From the NCBI GenBank assembly GCA_033675265.1, contig JAUJYZ010000127.1, positions 231,001 to 295,000 on the forward strand: a stretch of 64,000 bases of DNA. The letters are read 5' to 3'. The notes beneath the pieces are model-generated. The model saw only the letters and a program-made list of their open reading frames with translations. It made no database searches and had not been told where the DNA came from. Position numbers and translations under genes: made by a program. The stretch comes from Actinostola sp. cb2023. Its lineage: Eukaryota > Cnidaria > Anthozoa > Actiniaria > Actinostolidae. Shown piece by piece: positions 44,619 to 56,600 of the stretch (within the stretch, counting starts at the first letter, position 1; every line of letters begins with the position of its first letter).

Positions 44619-45048
44619 AACTTTGGATCGATCTTTTTACCAGTCAAGTAACTGCACTTAATCTACTTTAGCAGTTTGGAACAATTTTACTGTCGGTCGG
44701 GGGTGGTGGAGGTGCTGTCGCGAAAGGGTGCTGATACGGAGCGTACACATGTATCACAATCCAGGAATTCATATGTATGGCTGTGACGGTATTCACTCGT
44801 GCAATGTAAGCTTTGACACCACAAGTAATCACAGAACGGTGTCCAACAAAATCAGAATTGCAAACATCACCAGTCACTGTCGCTCATACAGATTAAAAAC
44901 GTTCATCCCTTTTGTTCTTGTATTTTATCTTTATAACCCAATCAATAGACCTTTTCCTCCTGCCTCAATATTGTCCCATTTCAGACCTTGCGACCATTCC
45001 CTTGAGCATACCATATTTTCATTCTTGTTAACACATGAATAAATGATA

Positions 45049-45334
45049 CAGTCAATGAGTCATTTGCAAAAATTCTGGCCGCTACGAAATATCAATATAT
45101 CGGGTGCATTATGGGTAATTAAATAATCGAAAATTCATAAAGCGGGTTAACGCCAGCAAAGTTCGTAAAAATATTTAGTATAATGTTTATTTTAGTCTTA
45201 CGTTTGTTGTTTGTAAATTTTGCTTCATTTAATAAGTTTGGAAACTCAAAATAGTATTATTTAATTACCCATAATGCACCCGACATATTGATATATTGAC
45301 ATTTCGTGGCGGCCAGAATTTTTGCCAATTACTG
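45049..45334. mobile_element. Tc1/mariner-type MITE, copy 2
   Basis: Same family as 13634-13892. The ends CAGTCA...TTTGCAAAAATTCTGG carry an 8-bp insertion (ATGAGTCA) near the left tip. TA flanks are at 45047-45048 and 45335-45336. It retains the pair GGTGCATTATGGGTAATTAA / TTAATTACCCATAATGCACC that copy 1 has lost on one side. Confidence 0.88.
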
Positions 45335-45709
45335 TATATGGAAATACTTTGAACAAACAATGTTCATCTCAAAGGGGCCGGAAATGGGAAAAGATACACG
45401 TAGAGGCATGCAGAAAAGGTCTATTACATAGCGAGATATTGAATATTAAGGCATGGTGGGTTAATTCCACAATCTTAAACACACATATTTTCCACGAGGT
45501 GAAGTTGAATTTCCTTATCTTTGCCACTATATTGGAGCTGTACAAATTGATTCAGTATTGCTCACAGGCAGCCCAACCATTGCTGAGTAGCAAAATAACA
45601 TTGAAAACTCATCATCAACAACAAAAGCATCAACAGAAACAACAACAATGAGAACAAACAACATTTAATTTGCATACATCTTTAATTTCAATGTATTAGA
45701 AGCCCTCAT

Positions 45710-48700
45710 TTACTTGGTGCCTCTCTTCTTTGCCAACATAGCTGCCTTAGCAGCCCTCCTGCGCTCTACCGTCAGCAATTCTGCTCGTTTGGTACTCTTG
45801 GCATGTGGGTTCAACCTAAGCATTACTCCAAGGTTCTTAAGTGGGTTCTTCTTAAGTGCTGTGCGTCGTACTTTGGTCCTGTAACAAATACCATTAAAAA
45901 GTTAATCTTTCAACAAAACACGACAGTTTACTTACTTGACTTGGTCTGACGAGCAAAAACATATGATATTATAATATAATTACTATCAAAAATCTTTGTT
46001 ATAAAATGTAGTACTGTATACACCTATTTCAAAAAAGGTTGTCAAGGACACCAGTCCATAGGCGATAGGATATAGGTCGTTCCAAGTCCGAACTGCATTA
46101 TGGTAACAGCTTCAATGGCACGTATGCCAGAAATATTTCATAAAATTCGATTCAAAATTTGTCTTGTCCTGTTTGAATTCAAATAGTTACGATATCATAC
46201 AGCTTTTCATACAGGAAGTGCTATTTTTAGCTATTCAAGCTGTTACCAAAATGCAGTTCGGTCTTGGAACGACCTATAACCTATTGCCTATGGACTGATG
46301 TCCTTGACAACCTTTTTTGAAATAGGTGTATATATTTTCAGTTAATTAGCACTTTGATAGCCTAAAACTTTACAAATAACTTACTTGACTGGTCTGACGA
46401 CTGATTGGATTTCATCACTGTTGATAAGCCTATTTAGGTCTGAGTTAACCATCATTGGACGTGGAAGGCTGTAACATGACAAGTGAGTAAGACAAAGAAG
46501 AGAGAAAAACTTCTTTGCATGTAAAAGTATGAGAATAGAGTTGGTATGACTATGGAAAAGTCATGGCACACAGGTGCTGTGTAGTGCCTGTATGATGCCT
46601 AGTCTCCTACGCATCCGTTTTTAGTTCTGTCCGTTCTTAGTTCCCGGGGACGTTGCGTGACGGAACTAAAGACTGATGCATAGGAGACTAGTATGATGCC
46701 TGGAGTGAAGATAGTATAGAGTAATTTTCATATGAGTGGGAAACCAACGGCATGGAGTTACAGTCACAGTATGGAAGACACCTATTCAACCAATCACAGT
46801 GCTTAAACAATTGCTCAACCAATCAGAATGGCACCATTTGCAGGCTTCTACTGAGACTGTAATTATGCTCAATAAAGGTGACTCAAAGTAGTTTTTGACT
46901 GACCACACTTCCACTTTTCATTCGGCGAATTGATAGACTTATCCTAGACCGATCAAAACGACTTTTGCACCAGTTATCGGGCAAAGATGGAGATTTAGAA
47001 TTATGGCAATTTCAGCTCGATCAAGGTTTCCTTGGCAACGATAAACAAAGATCGTTGAAATCAGTTTTTCTAAAATATCTCAAGATTTCAATGAGCTCTA
47101 GACAAGCGACTATATGCGTGATAAACTACATACTAAGGCAAAGTAGCTGAGACAGAATTCAAACTTTTCGATCATAGCGATTTTGAATAATTCGCATAAA
47201 GGCTTGAGATATTTTAGAATGGATTTCAATGATCTTTGTTTATCGTTGCCAAGGAAACCTCGATCGAGCTGAAATTGACATGATTCTAAATTTCCATCTT
47301 TGCCCGATAACTGGTGCAAAAGTCGTTTTGATCGGTCAAGGATAAGTCGATCAATTCGCCGAATGAAAAGTAGAAGTGTGGTCAGTAAAAAACTACTTCG
47401 AGCCACCTTAAATCATGCAAAGATAGTGGATCAGCTTACTTGTAATTTGTTTTTTCTGTTGAAGCTTTCTTCCAGGTTCCATATAGGCTGTCTAGCTTTT
47501 CAAAGGCTCCTTGAGACCAGATGATAAACCTGTACAAAAGGTATTGATGGATGAGTGGCTAATACTAGCATAGTAAATTAATATAAACTATATAAGATTT
47601 GAGAAACTATATTATAGCATCCCTCTTGTGTGCCATAAACAAGTACATGTACACTAACTGCACTTAGTAGAAACCAACTAGCATACTATCACAAATCCTG
47701 CAATCTGATTGGCTAGCATACTCACTATCTATTGAGTGATAGATAGTGAGTAGTGAAAAAGCTGGCATTTTGAACAAGAACAAAGAGAAAATCCATAATT
47801 ATTGGTATAAATTCGAAGGTAGTATGCTAGTTGGTTTCTACTAAAACAATTAGACTGCTCGTTCTCATTTTCTATGAGTTCAAATAGTCAACTTGACGCT
47901 ATGTGCCTCATTAACTATTGACTCATAGAAAACTCGAACTCATAGTTATTGTTAAATTAGCATAAACCTGGTATTTATTAAAAGGTTGAATTTGACGATG
48001 GTATTTACAACAGAATGGCCTCACATGTCCATGTGACATGTACATGTATTAGACACACTAGTAAAAGTACTTGTATTACCTTCCCAAATGACCACCAGGA
48101 CACAGTTTGAGTAAGTTCAGTCTGTCGATTTGAAGAAGATCGACTCCTGGTAGATTTCGGAAAGCTTGGCGAATACCTTGATCCTGGTTATAAATGATAA
48201 GGGGTCCTTTGCGCATTACAGTTCGACGATTACGAAGTTTACCCTTTAAAAATAAGACAAATGTTAGAAAACATACAGAGTTGAACTCTACACAAATTGA
48301 AATACTGCAGTGGCAAAATATGGGTTGGTCACAACATCTTCGTTTTCAATTATAGATTTATGAATTTCATTTACTTTGCCAGCACGGATTTTTTTGGAAT
48401 CTTTGCACCTCTCAACATCATCATAAGCATGAATAGCCTTCATTAACTTGACAGCGGCACTAGTCTTGGTGACAGATTCAATGGAATCAGATACCACAAG
48501 AGGAACTTCCTCAACATTCTCAATGCGATGGCCACGGGACATGACAAGGGCTGGGAGGGCAGAGGCAGCAAGGGCAGAGCACAAGGCAAAACGGCGCTGG
48601 TTGACATTGATCTTACGATGCCACCTACGCCAGGTTTTGGTTGGAGCAAACATACGTCCTCCTCTACACATCTGTTTGAATACAGTCAAGGACAGCAAAT

Positions 48701-49934
48701 CTTAACTAGAAGTAGCTAACTAAATTATTCTCTCTTTTAGGAAAAGCATTGCAAGTCACAACTGGATGACTGCCAATATGGGTCCCTAGATCAACATCTA
48801 ACTGGGTAACATTTCATAACTAGTTGTTTTTCTATTTCTACGCACCACCCAGCTTTTTCTAAGACCACTATAAGTTAAAGTTTTTAAAGGATACATTTCC
48901 AAAAGCACCCTGACCAGAGCGATGAGTACCACCACCCCTAACACGGGGAATCCTGGCAACTGCACGTCCAGTACCCCATGACTCGGCTGAAGTTTGGTGA
49001 CCAGCCAGTTTGTTGACGGCATAGGGCTGACGCTTATTCTTGGACATGTCAGAGTGGACAAATGTTACAACATCAGGCCTGATTGGTGCTTTGAATATGG
49101 CAGGGAGAGTAGTCTGGCCACAACTCTCACCATTCTCATTAAAGATTGTTATGACAGGGCGTGCTGCCTAAAATAGAATAGATTGAAATCTGAACAAGAT
49201 GTTCCATAAGCATTCACTCGGCTAGCCTGCATGGCAGCCCTAGGCTAAGGCAGGCTTCAGCAATGAACAATGAGCCTTCGGTTTCCTCAGCGGCACAGAG
49301 CGCATGCATCTTGGTATCCAGTTGGTTTTTCAACTCTGTGTGCCACAGGCAGCCTGCCAAGTAATTACACATTCCAGACATATCTAAAGATAAATTAGCT
49401 AGCTAACTACATACAAATACTTTTTCATTAATAGTATTAAAAGATAATTATAATAATTACACAGTAGAAGACTGACAACTAAACTCTACATCATTGATTT
49501 CTGATAAATTTTATGTATTCTGATTTAACTTTTAAGCTTTTAAGCTTGTGAATTCTAAAATAAAACAGTATTTTTTTAAACAATAAGCTTTAACTAAGAA
49601 ACTAAATAAGACCCCAAGTCTTGATTGAACTGTAAGTTTAATATTTTATTCCAAAATTTACTTTTGTTTAAGAATTCGAGATATCTTTTTCTAACCTACT
49701 CAAACTTAAATAGCATTTTATCAACGTTTTTAAACGAAGAATATTTCACAAGACATTCACTTCTTCAAAGCCACAAGAAAACCATAAAAAATACATACAC
49801 CAGCGCTTATATCTACACTAAATTTACATTCAATAGATAGAATGTTTATTTCTTTATACGGTTCATTCATTTTCAAGGGAGGTAAGAGTCTTATTTACGA
49901 GTATTTTGCCAAAATAGTAAGACTTACGTACCAT
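45710..49934 (-). CDS. RPL4: 60S ribosomal protein L4 (uL4), 359 aa, 7 exons
   Basis: Exons: 49932-49934 (the ATG alone), 48895-49167, 48375-48671, 48080-48243, 47440-47529, 46385-46468 and 45710-45878. All have GT-AG borders, phases join, and the total is 1080 nt. The sequence carries uL4 hallmarks: [113 protein letters not shown]. The acidic/basic tail typical of vertebrate L4 is mostly absent, giving a length near the yeast protein. It is a structural protein of the large subunit, with a loop lining the exit tunnel. ATTAAA at 45681-45686 (minus) can serve polyadenylation. Most introns carry foldback elements. No snoRNA was found in them. Confidence 0.96.
46021..46328. mobile_element. MITE with CACCTATTTC termini, copy 2 (RPL4 intron 6)
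   Basis: Exact inverted ends CACCTATTTCAAAAAAGG + TTGTCAAGGACA and complement, flanked by TATA on both sides. Long arms run inward (GATAGGATATAGGTCGTTCC). It is non-coding. Confidence 0.88.
46601..46691. mobile_element. 91-bp hairpin MITE, 10-bp target duplication (RPL4 intron 5)
   Basis: AGTCTCCTACGCATC at the left is mirrored by GATGCATAGGAGACT. The 10-bp direct repeat TATGATGCCT flanks it (46591-46600, 46692-46701). It shares the CGTTGCGTGACG...ACTAAA core with the hairpin at 33627-33697. Confidence 0.82.
46875..47412. mobile_element. foldback element in RPL4 intron 5
   Basis: AAGGTGACTCAAAGTAGTTT at the left pairs with AAACTACTTCGAGCCACCTT at the right. Arms of about 200 bp continue with GGCGAATTGAT, GATCAAAACGACTTTTGCAC and TTATCGGGCAAAGATGGA. 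ORFs inside mirror one another and are not genes. Confidence 0.82.
47667..47841. mobile_element. MITE with TA target (RPL4 intron 4)
   Basis: GTAGAAACCAACTAGCATAC at the left pairs with GTATGCTAGTTGGTTTCTAC at the right, with TA on both sides. The centre holds a second hairpin, ACTCACTATC...GATAGTGAGT. Confidence 0.86.
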
Positions 49935-49985
49935 TTTTAGTTCGTTCAAGATGGCCGGCAAAAGAGAACGAGTCACACGTGGTAC
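49935..49985 (-). promoter_or_regulatory. putative RPL4 transcription start (TOP-like)
   Basis: Minus-strand sequence just before the ATG contains a pyrimidine stretch GTTCTCTTTTGCC followed by GCCATCTTG. A 5'-terminal oligopyrimidine start is usual for ribosomal-protein genes, and CCATCTTG resembles a YY1-type site. Position and motifs are suggestive only. Confidence 0.45.
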
Positions 49986-50103
49986 ATGTTACTTGGGGGG
50001 TCCCAAGAGGAAGATAAGGGGCATTAGAACAGGAATGCCTGGGGGAATATGAACCACAGGTATCCCATGGCTGAAACTGAAAAGCGATTATGGACGAAAA
50101 TGG

Positions 50104-50249
50104 TAGAGTGCAATTTAGAAAAGCTTGAAAACTAAATAACTAATTAAAATTAAATAGCACTAATGAAACAATAGAAAACAATAGAAATACCTCTATTTAG
50201 TACTATTTAAAGTTAGTACTATTTCACGCTTTTCTAAATTGCACTTCTA
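50104..50249. repeat. short inverted repeat between RPL4 and DUF1772-1
   Basis: GTGCAATTTAGAAAAGC and its complement GCTTTTCTAAATTGCAC lie about 105 bp apart. It is probably a small MITE in the shared 0.67-kb intergenic space of two divergent genes. Confidence 0.6.
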
Positions 50250-50602
50250 TGCAATTGTTACAGTATATCAAAATATGTGAGCAATGAAAGAATCATTCCT
50301 TTGGAGAAAACTGTCAATTTTTTTTCTTAACTTTTAAATATCGTGCAAGAGGGCTGAACTGGGCTGAATTTCGAAGTATAAAGGGTGTAGTCTCCCCTGG
50401 CCCACTTATGCAAATATATTTAATTTTTTTTTTAAGGGACAATAACAAACGAGATCGACCAATCAGAAAGTGAGTTTTGTTAAGACAGTTATTTGCTAAA
50501 GTCGCTGTCTTCTTTAAAATACTGCGTCTTTGACTGGTCACGCGAGCAATTTTACACGAGGTGTCACCTTAATTGAAAGATATCTACTTCAAAAAGAGCA
50601 AA

Positions 50603-51079
50603 ATGGATGCTGATCAAGCTTTCAAAGCGTTGAAGTTCTTGCAAACTGCCTTTACAGGATTGATGGGTGGCTCGGCCTTGTACATCTCCCTCGTAGAGCA
50701 TCCCTCTCGAATGACCATCGAGGACACCGAATCCGCACACAAACACTTCCTGAGCAGCTTCAACCTCGCCGCTCATTACATGGCCATAGGATCGATGTTC
50801 CCAATGGCTGGAGGGGTAGCCGCTTATTTTTTGAAACCAAAAGAAGGTCTCCCATGTGCGATCGTCTCTGGACTACTCTTCGTCAACGTGCCGTTCTCGT
50901 TCCTGTTTCTCATCCCGAATTACGTCAATCCGATAAAAGATGATTACTCAGTCGTCACGAAGAAATATTCAGAGAAGCAAATCAGAGATACCATGGATAG
51001 TTGGGCCTTTCTCCACACCCTTAGGACCGCTGTCAATGTTGGCGGCTTCCTTTATGGCGTCTACTGCTTGGTCTACTAG
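50603..51079 (+). CDS. DUF1772-type membrane protein, 158 aa
   Basis: An intronless ORF from ATG 50603 (MDADQAFKALKFLQT). An in-frame TTG 30 bp upstream is not a plausible start. It has about four hydrophobic helices (roughly residues 12-30, 55-78, 83-108, 132-155). After the first helix comes the family motif GSALYISLVEHPSR, and near the end W.FLHTLRTAV. DUF1772 proteins are small membrane proteins related to anthrone-oxygenase-like families, and the animal function is unknown. It diverges from RPL4 (about 670 bp apart). AATAAA is at 51215-51220. A second diverged copy lies convergently at 52701-53174. Confidence 0.82.
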   Translation: MDADQAFKALKFLQTAFTGLMGGSALYISLVEHPSRMTIEDTESAHKHFLSSFNLAAHYMAIGSMFPMAGGVAAYFLKPKEGLPCAIVSGLLFVNVPFSFLFLIPNYVNPIKDDYSVVTKKYSEKQIRDTMDSWAFLHTLRTAVNVGGFLYGVYCLVY

Positions 51080-51220
51080 AAACCCTCTGATCGGAAGGCG
51101 TAACATTTATGTTTGGACGTTTTGGACTCCGGATTGTTCAGATCTGACTAGCTGATTTATATACACTATTGTTTTGCATTAAATTGTCCACAGTATAGGA
51201 ATATTGGTTTACTGAATAAA

Positions 51221-52700
51221 GAATTACTGAAACAAATAAGAATTTGAAAAATGTGTCCATTGTATTTTTTTTGTGTAATTTTTTCCTCATTTCAGGCTTC
51301 AAATAGACTGCTAAACTGATTCTCCCTACTTTTTTGCAAACTCTTCCAGGGAGACTTGCAGTTTGATCGAGTCATTGTTGCTCCCCTTGCACCTTTTTGT
51401 CTTGGCTCATTCTCTTGTGGCCTGAACCGATGTCTCGATTTGCAATTTAATACTCTTCATGTCTGGTAGATTTTTGCAAAAAGTAGGTTTGCTACACTTT
51501 AACCACTGTGGTTCCCTGGATTGGAGTCCAATTCACTTCAATTTATTGTGTCACCACAAGGATATATACTGATATAGTCCAAATCGTGATTTTCTTTCTA
51601 TGTTACTTTGCTCAGACTGGTAAAATAACCACTGATCATTGAGTTTTTTCTCCCATCATTCCCTAGAATAATATTATTTAGTTATGGGAATTAAATTGCA
51701 ACGATCATAGTAGGAGTGGCTTGGGTTTTTCTTAGGTAACCAAGAAATTGTAGAAGTTTGGGAGAATTGAGCTGCTGAAGGGAAGGGGACTAATAGCTGC
51801 CCCTCCTCTGATTTTCTTTAATACTCAGCTGCTGTATGATTTAGTTTGGAGTTGAACATATATTTCATACTTTTTCAGCTGTTGAATTAAAGAACCATGC
51901 AACTATAGTCAACCTTCACAGCCATTAATTTCCATCTTTGCGTGATGACAAAGGACAGGGCTCTGAAGGAGACTACCATGCAACTGGATCAGAATTTTTT
52001 TAGTAAAAAAAAAATCAGCTTGACTAATTATAAGGAATGTATTTATTATAAATATTACAATAGATATGTATAATCATATTACCAGTGCAGCAAGACTATA
52101 TATAAAACTAGACTGCAACTTCAATAGTTTTTGAAAAACATTATAATATGACTCAGACCATAGCTATTATTGGTTCAAAAATATACACCTAATTAGTATT
52201 TGTAGATGTGAAATTATTTCATGATTGCCTAATTAATGCACTGTCAATTCCACATTCAGAAAATGTATCATTAAGCCATGAATACAGACTGTTGCATATG
52301 TTAATGTTACAGATCAAGGACATCTATTAATAGTGGAAGTCTAAGCATAGCAGCTATCAAAGCTTTAGAGCAGATTTCGCATGACTCTGAAAACTAGGTT
52401 GATTGATTTTTCATGGTTTTTCACAGTGAATAGAAAATCTTGCTTACTATATACATGTAGCTGTCTTGACAAGTGACAGCAAATTCAGTCCACAGCTCAA
52501 ACTCTGCAAGAACTCTATACACTTGTCAAATTTGGATATTACTAACGACCAATGGTTCCATGCAGAGCTAATGCTTTCTTTGCTTTACATTATAATGATT
52601 ATTACAAAAATAGAACTATCAGGCTTTGATGTGAGTTCCAATATCAATAGTCCACAAAATCCATTCCAATTTTCCACATTCAAAATTTTGGTCAGTCTGT
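51221..52700. other. intergenic between convergent DUF1772 genes
   Basis: No exon, RNA gene or clear inverted repeat recognised. The ORF at 52466-52762 overlaps the 3' end of the minus-strand gene and is a shadow. Confidence 0.45.
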
Positions 52701-53174
52701 TCACTTCATTGTCAAGGAGTATGCGCATCCTGCAAATACTACCAAGCCTACCACAGTCCTGAATGTATGCAATGAATTCCACTTCTCCATGTGTCTTCTC
52801 ATATATTCATCTCCCTTCTTCTCTGCCCTCTGCTGATCGTATATTGGACCTATGGCAAACGGCCACATACCCAAGGCAGTGTAAGGCAGAATTACAGCCA
52901 TAGCTCCACCAGCGAGTAGCCAAGGGATTCCCTTTGCTTTGGGCTTCAGAAGATAAGCTACGATTCCAGATAACGATGAAATTAGAACCAGTAAAGGCAT
53001 GGGTTTTCCGTTAACCAAGCTTTCTTTCCACTCCAGGTACATTTGCTTCGTTTCTAGCCTTCGTCTTGATGGATGCTCAACTAGCGTAATGTAAAGAGCT
53101 CCACCAGCGAATAGACCTGCGGACAGAGTAGTTGTTCGTGTCAAGGAGCGGAAAATCGTAGTTTTAAATCCCAT
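52701..53174 (-). CDS. DUF1772-type membrane protein, 157 aa
   Basis: An intronless ORF with ATG at 53174 (MGFKTTIFRSLTRTTTL). The motif GGALYITLVEHPSR follows the first hydrophobic helix and W.SLHTFRTVVGL precedes the last, mirroring the paralogue at 50603-51079. Overall identity between the two looks low by eye outside these motifs, so the duplication is old. About four membrane helices. A 433-bp space separates its start from the Rab gene's start codon, a candidate bidirectional promoter. Confidence 0.82.
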   Translation of the reverse strand: MGFKTTIFRSLTRTTTLSAGLFAGGALYITLVEHPSRRRLETKQMYLEWKESLVNGKPMPLLVLISSLSGIVAYLLKPKAKGIPWLLAGGAMAVILPYTALGMWPFAIGPIYDQQRAEKKGDEYMRRHMEKWNSLHTFRTVVGLVVFAGCAYSLTMK

Positions 53175-53607
53175 TTTCTGAAGGAGACAAATCTTGTTGA
53201 CTTTTTAAATATGATTTGTAATTTGTATGATTTTCAGTTTTATGACGGGAAGGGTGAGGGCATTTTAGTAATCCCTTGCCCTCCCCTCCCACTTCCCAAC
53301 TTCCCAGCAGAACATTTTTTAAATAGAGAAAAAATATTTCATATTTTGAAAATCAGAGAATAATTATGAATTGACTCCATATTTTGAAAATTGTACGGAT
53401 AGATGATTAAAGATTATGATTTATGATTAAAGATTAAAGATGTTTTCTCGTTTTACCTGCCGATTGTCCGTCCCTCTCCCCCTTACAAAATTAAACGGGC
53501 GCCAATGCAGTGATTTTTGGCGGTTTTGTCTTCCGGTCGGCCCCAGCCACTGATCGAGGAAAAGCCTGATACTATGTCACATTTCGAACGTTTTGATTTG
53601 CACTGAA
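53175..53607. promoter_or_regulatory. putative bidirectional promoter (DUF1772-2 / Rab)
   Basis: 433 bp between two divergent start codons. There is no TATA box near either start. A short GATTAAAGATTATGATTTAT tandem lies at about 53406-53440, and TTTTGGCGG occurs near 53515. The inference rests on gene orientation. Confidence 0.4.
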
Positions 53608-56600
53608 ATGGCTTCTTCCGCTTCCGAGAATGACTTCGAATGCACGTACAAGATACTTGTTCTTGGGGATAGTGGCGTTGGAAAAACGTGTCTGATCTTT
53701 CGATTTACGGAAGATATCTTCTCAGATAGCTACATATCAACCATAGGTAAGAACAGAATTGACAAGTTTGATATGAATTCATTAGAAGAATTTCTTTGAT
53801 CTCAGTCAACCATCAGTGAACTAACTACTCGGTACATCTGACGAATAAACCTCGCTCAGACTCGAGCCGTTTGTTGTTTATCATAGGGGAAACACGGTAT
53901 CTTTCTTACACAATGCCCTTGGGAACATTAGTGTGCATAACGCGTGCGTCTGACATTGAGATATACGAACTTTAATTCAAAACAATCCTTCACATAAGTT
54001 TATGTAGTTTAAGATCAATGGTTTCCGGTTCGATTTCAACAGACATAGGCATTAGTGCCTATTTTGTATAAAGTATCAATCAATTCTGGAATCCATCGCA
54101 AAATTAGGAGCGAAAACAAATTTGAAAATCATTAAATATTAAATTACTGTAGTAATTACCGTGTGGATTTTAAACGTTGAGGTTTTCATCTCAATCAGTG
54201 GTTTCTTTTGTGGGATTAAATGCATTAGTTCTTGTAGTGCCTGCAGTTTTGAAGAGAATGTTGATGAAACAAGCCCATACCTGAAAATTAAATATGCAAA
54301 ATATTTATATTATGACTTGTACAAGAACAATGTAACTATACCTCCAATGCATTAGCAGGCGCCTTCGTTTGCTTTGCCCCATGTAGGTCTGCTTACTTGG
54401 GGTCTCACTTTAACTGCAAAAGTGCTGATTGTAAGTGCAACTGACAATGTTATCAGCTACATGTGGTTGTGTTATGGCATGCATATACATTTGCCAACTT
54501 ATTGCATCAATTAGACACAAGTAGTGCAGGTGCACAATGCATGTGCAAGCCCCGGGGGGGGGGGGGGGGACCCTGGACCCTGTACCGCCGCACATATATA
54601 TCATGTAATTATTGGGAGTACCCCCCCCCCCCCAGTCACGCCCATTGGTACATATTGTCATGTTTTCACATAGCATCAGCATCTTTTGTCTATGATTAGG
54701 TATTGATTGCCGAAGTAAAATTGTTGATTTAGATGGACAAAGAGTGAGGCTACAAATTTGGTGAGTAAAGCTGCTGTTTATTATAATTTTAAAATACACG
54801 TATTCCAAAAATCGTTGTCCCCATCGAAAGCAACAAGCAAGAAGCTGATGACCGCAAAGGGCATTGGGACTCTCTCCTTATTCATTTATTCATCCGTAGA
54901 TATTTTGACAACATGCATTTTCAAATGGCCAAATTAGTTCCAAATGATTGCTATTCAACTCTAGTAGGGATAACTTCTCAAGAACCACAGATAAATTAAT
55001 TAATTAGGAGATTCCCAAAGTCCTTTGTGGTCGTCAGCTTCTTGTTTGTTGCTTTCGGCCCGGACAACAATATTTGGAATAGGTGTATAATAGAGTACAA
55101 ACAATTAAACTGTGCAACATTTTATACTAAATAGCGCTATAATTAAACATGAATAGAAATATCACTATTTAGAAATAGTATTATTAATGTTGCATGGTTT
55201 AAGTGTTTGTACTCTAATATAAATAATATTTTAAAAATTTTTTTAATGAATAAATAAATAAATAAAAATCATTTAATCCAACTAGCACTGATAATAAAGT
55301 ATAAGCTGGCTTGGTACTGTCAAAATTACAACATTATCCAGATTTTCATGCAAACATGTTCTCTTTTCCGAAGTCTGCAAATTTAACCTACAAGGCTGGT
55401 TTCTGGACTGTTTTGGCAGAGCGTAATTATTATAGAGTTCTAACAATGATCTGTAGTGTACGTCAATGCTATGGAGTTAATTTGCCAAGTGTTCAACCTG
55501 TCCGGCCAACAATGGCACCTGCAATGAAGTGTATGGTTGCAGTTGGGATGGCATGATTGTGCATGTATAAAATTACTAAGTCAATATTGGTTTATCATAT
55601 ATATTAGGGATACAGCTGGACAAGAGAGATTTCGCACTCTAACAAATGCATATTATAGAGGTGCAATGGTAAGAGTTGTTTATATTATTAAGGCACTTTA
55701 TGTTGAAATTATCCATGGAATATATGGTTTCAACGTGGTGTGAGAAGCATTACTACATATTAGAATACACAATCCTGACCTGAACCGGGACAGCGGACGG
55801 TTTCATCTTTCGCACGTGTGGGACATTACCTCCTCAAGTCACGTGCCCCCAATAACAATACTTAAGAATGCAGCGTAGCGTGTTCCACCCACTTGTGATC
55901 AAGGCTCTAGTCTGAGCCGAAAGCTCAAAACTTCAACTACCATATACCGAGTATCAAAAGTTCAAACAATTCTTTCATTGAATATATTATGTTATTTGGA
56001 AAATAGGTAGTGTTTACAACTACATGTAGTAGCAGTACTAGTACCAACATGGTTGTGATTTTCCTTGTGAATTATTAATGAGTTTGATAAGATCAAATAG
56101 AATATTTACATGTCTATGCATGACAACCTGTGAAATGTTTTGGAAAGGTTAATAATGGTAATTGTCAGGTAATTACCATTATTAACCTTTCCAAAACATT
56201 TTACAGGTTGTCATGCATAGACATGTAAATATAAAACTTCACTTTATGAGGCTGTGTTAATACTCCTGTTTTTGAGGTGTTTCGAAGGGCTGGGCACTCC
56301 ATTTCAGTTTTCATATAAATTGCTCAGCCTAAAGGCCCTGGCAAACGGTTTCAACATTGCATTCAACATGCGTTCGATTTTGTTGAATAGCGATGTTGAA
56401 ACGGTTTGCCACCCGCTTTCAACAATGTTGAAACGTGTTGAATCGATGTTGAATGAAGTTTAAAAGAGTTTAAAATTTGCTTCAACATCGATTCAACATT
56501 TCTTTTGTTCTCGAAAATGTTGAATGGCGTGTTGCGCATTAATTAAATTAAACAATAGAAATACCTCTTGCGAAACGTTGTTGAAAGCATTGTTGAAACC

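Noticed and set aside
46965..47406. Two similar ORFs in RPL4 intron 5
   Set aside because: They are the two arms of one foldback element read on opposite strands.
45879..49931. C/D-box snoRNAs in RPL4 introns (as in vertebrates)
   Set aside because: I looked for TGATGA boxes paired with CTGA boxes at suitable distance on the minus strand and found no convincing pair.
53593..53607. Upstream start of the Rab ORF
   Set aside because: The 53593 start is TTG. The first ATG at 53608 gives the usual Rab N-terminus length.
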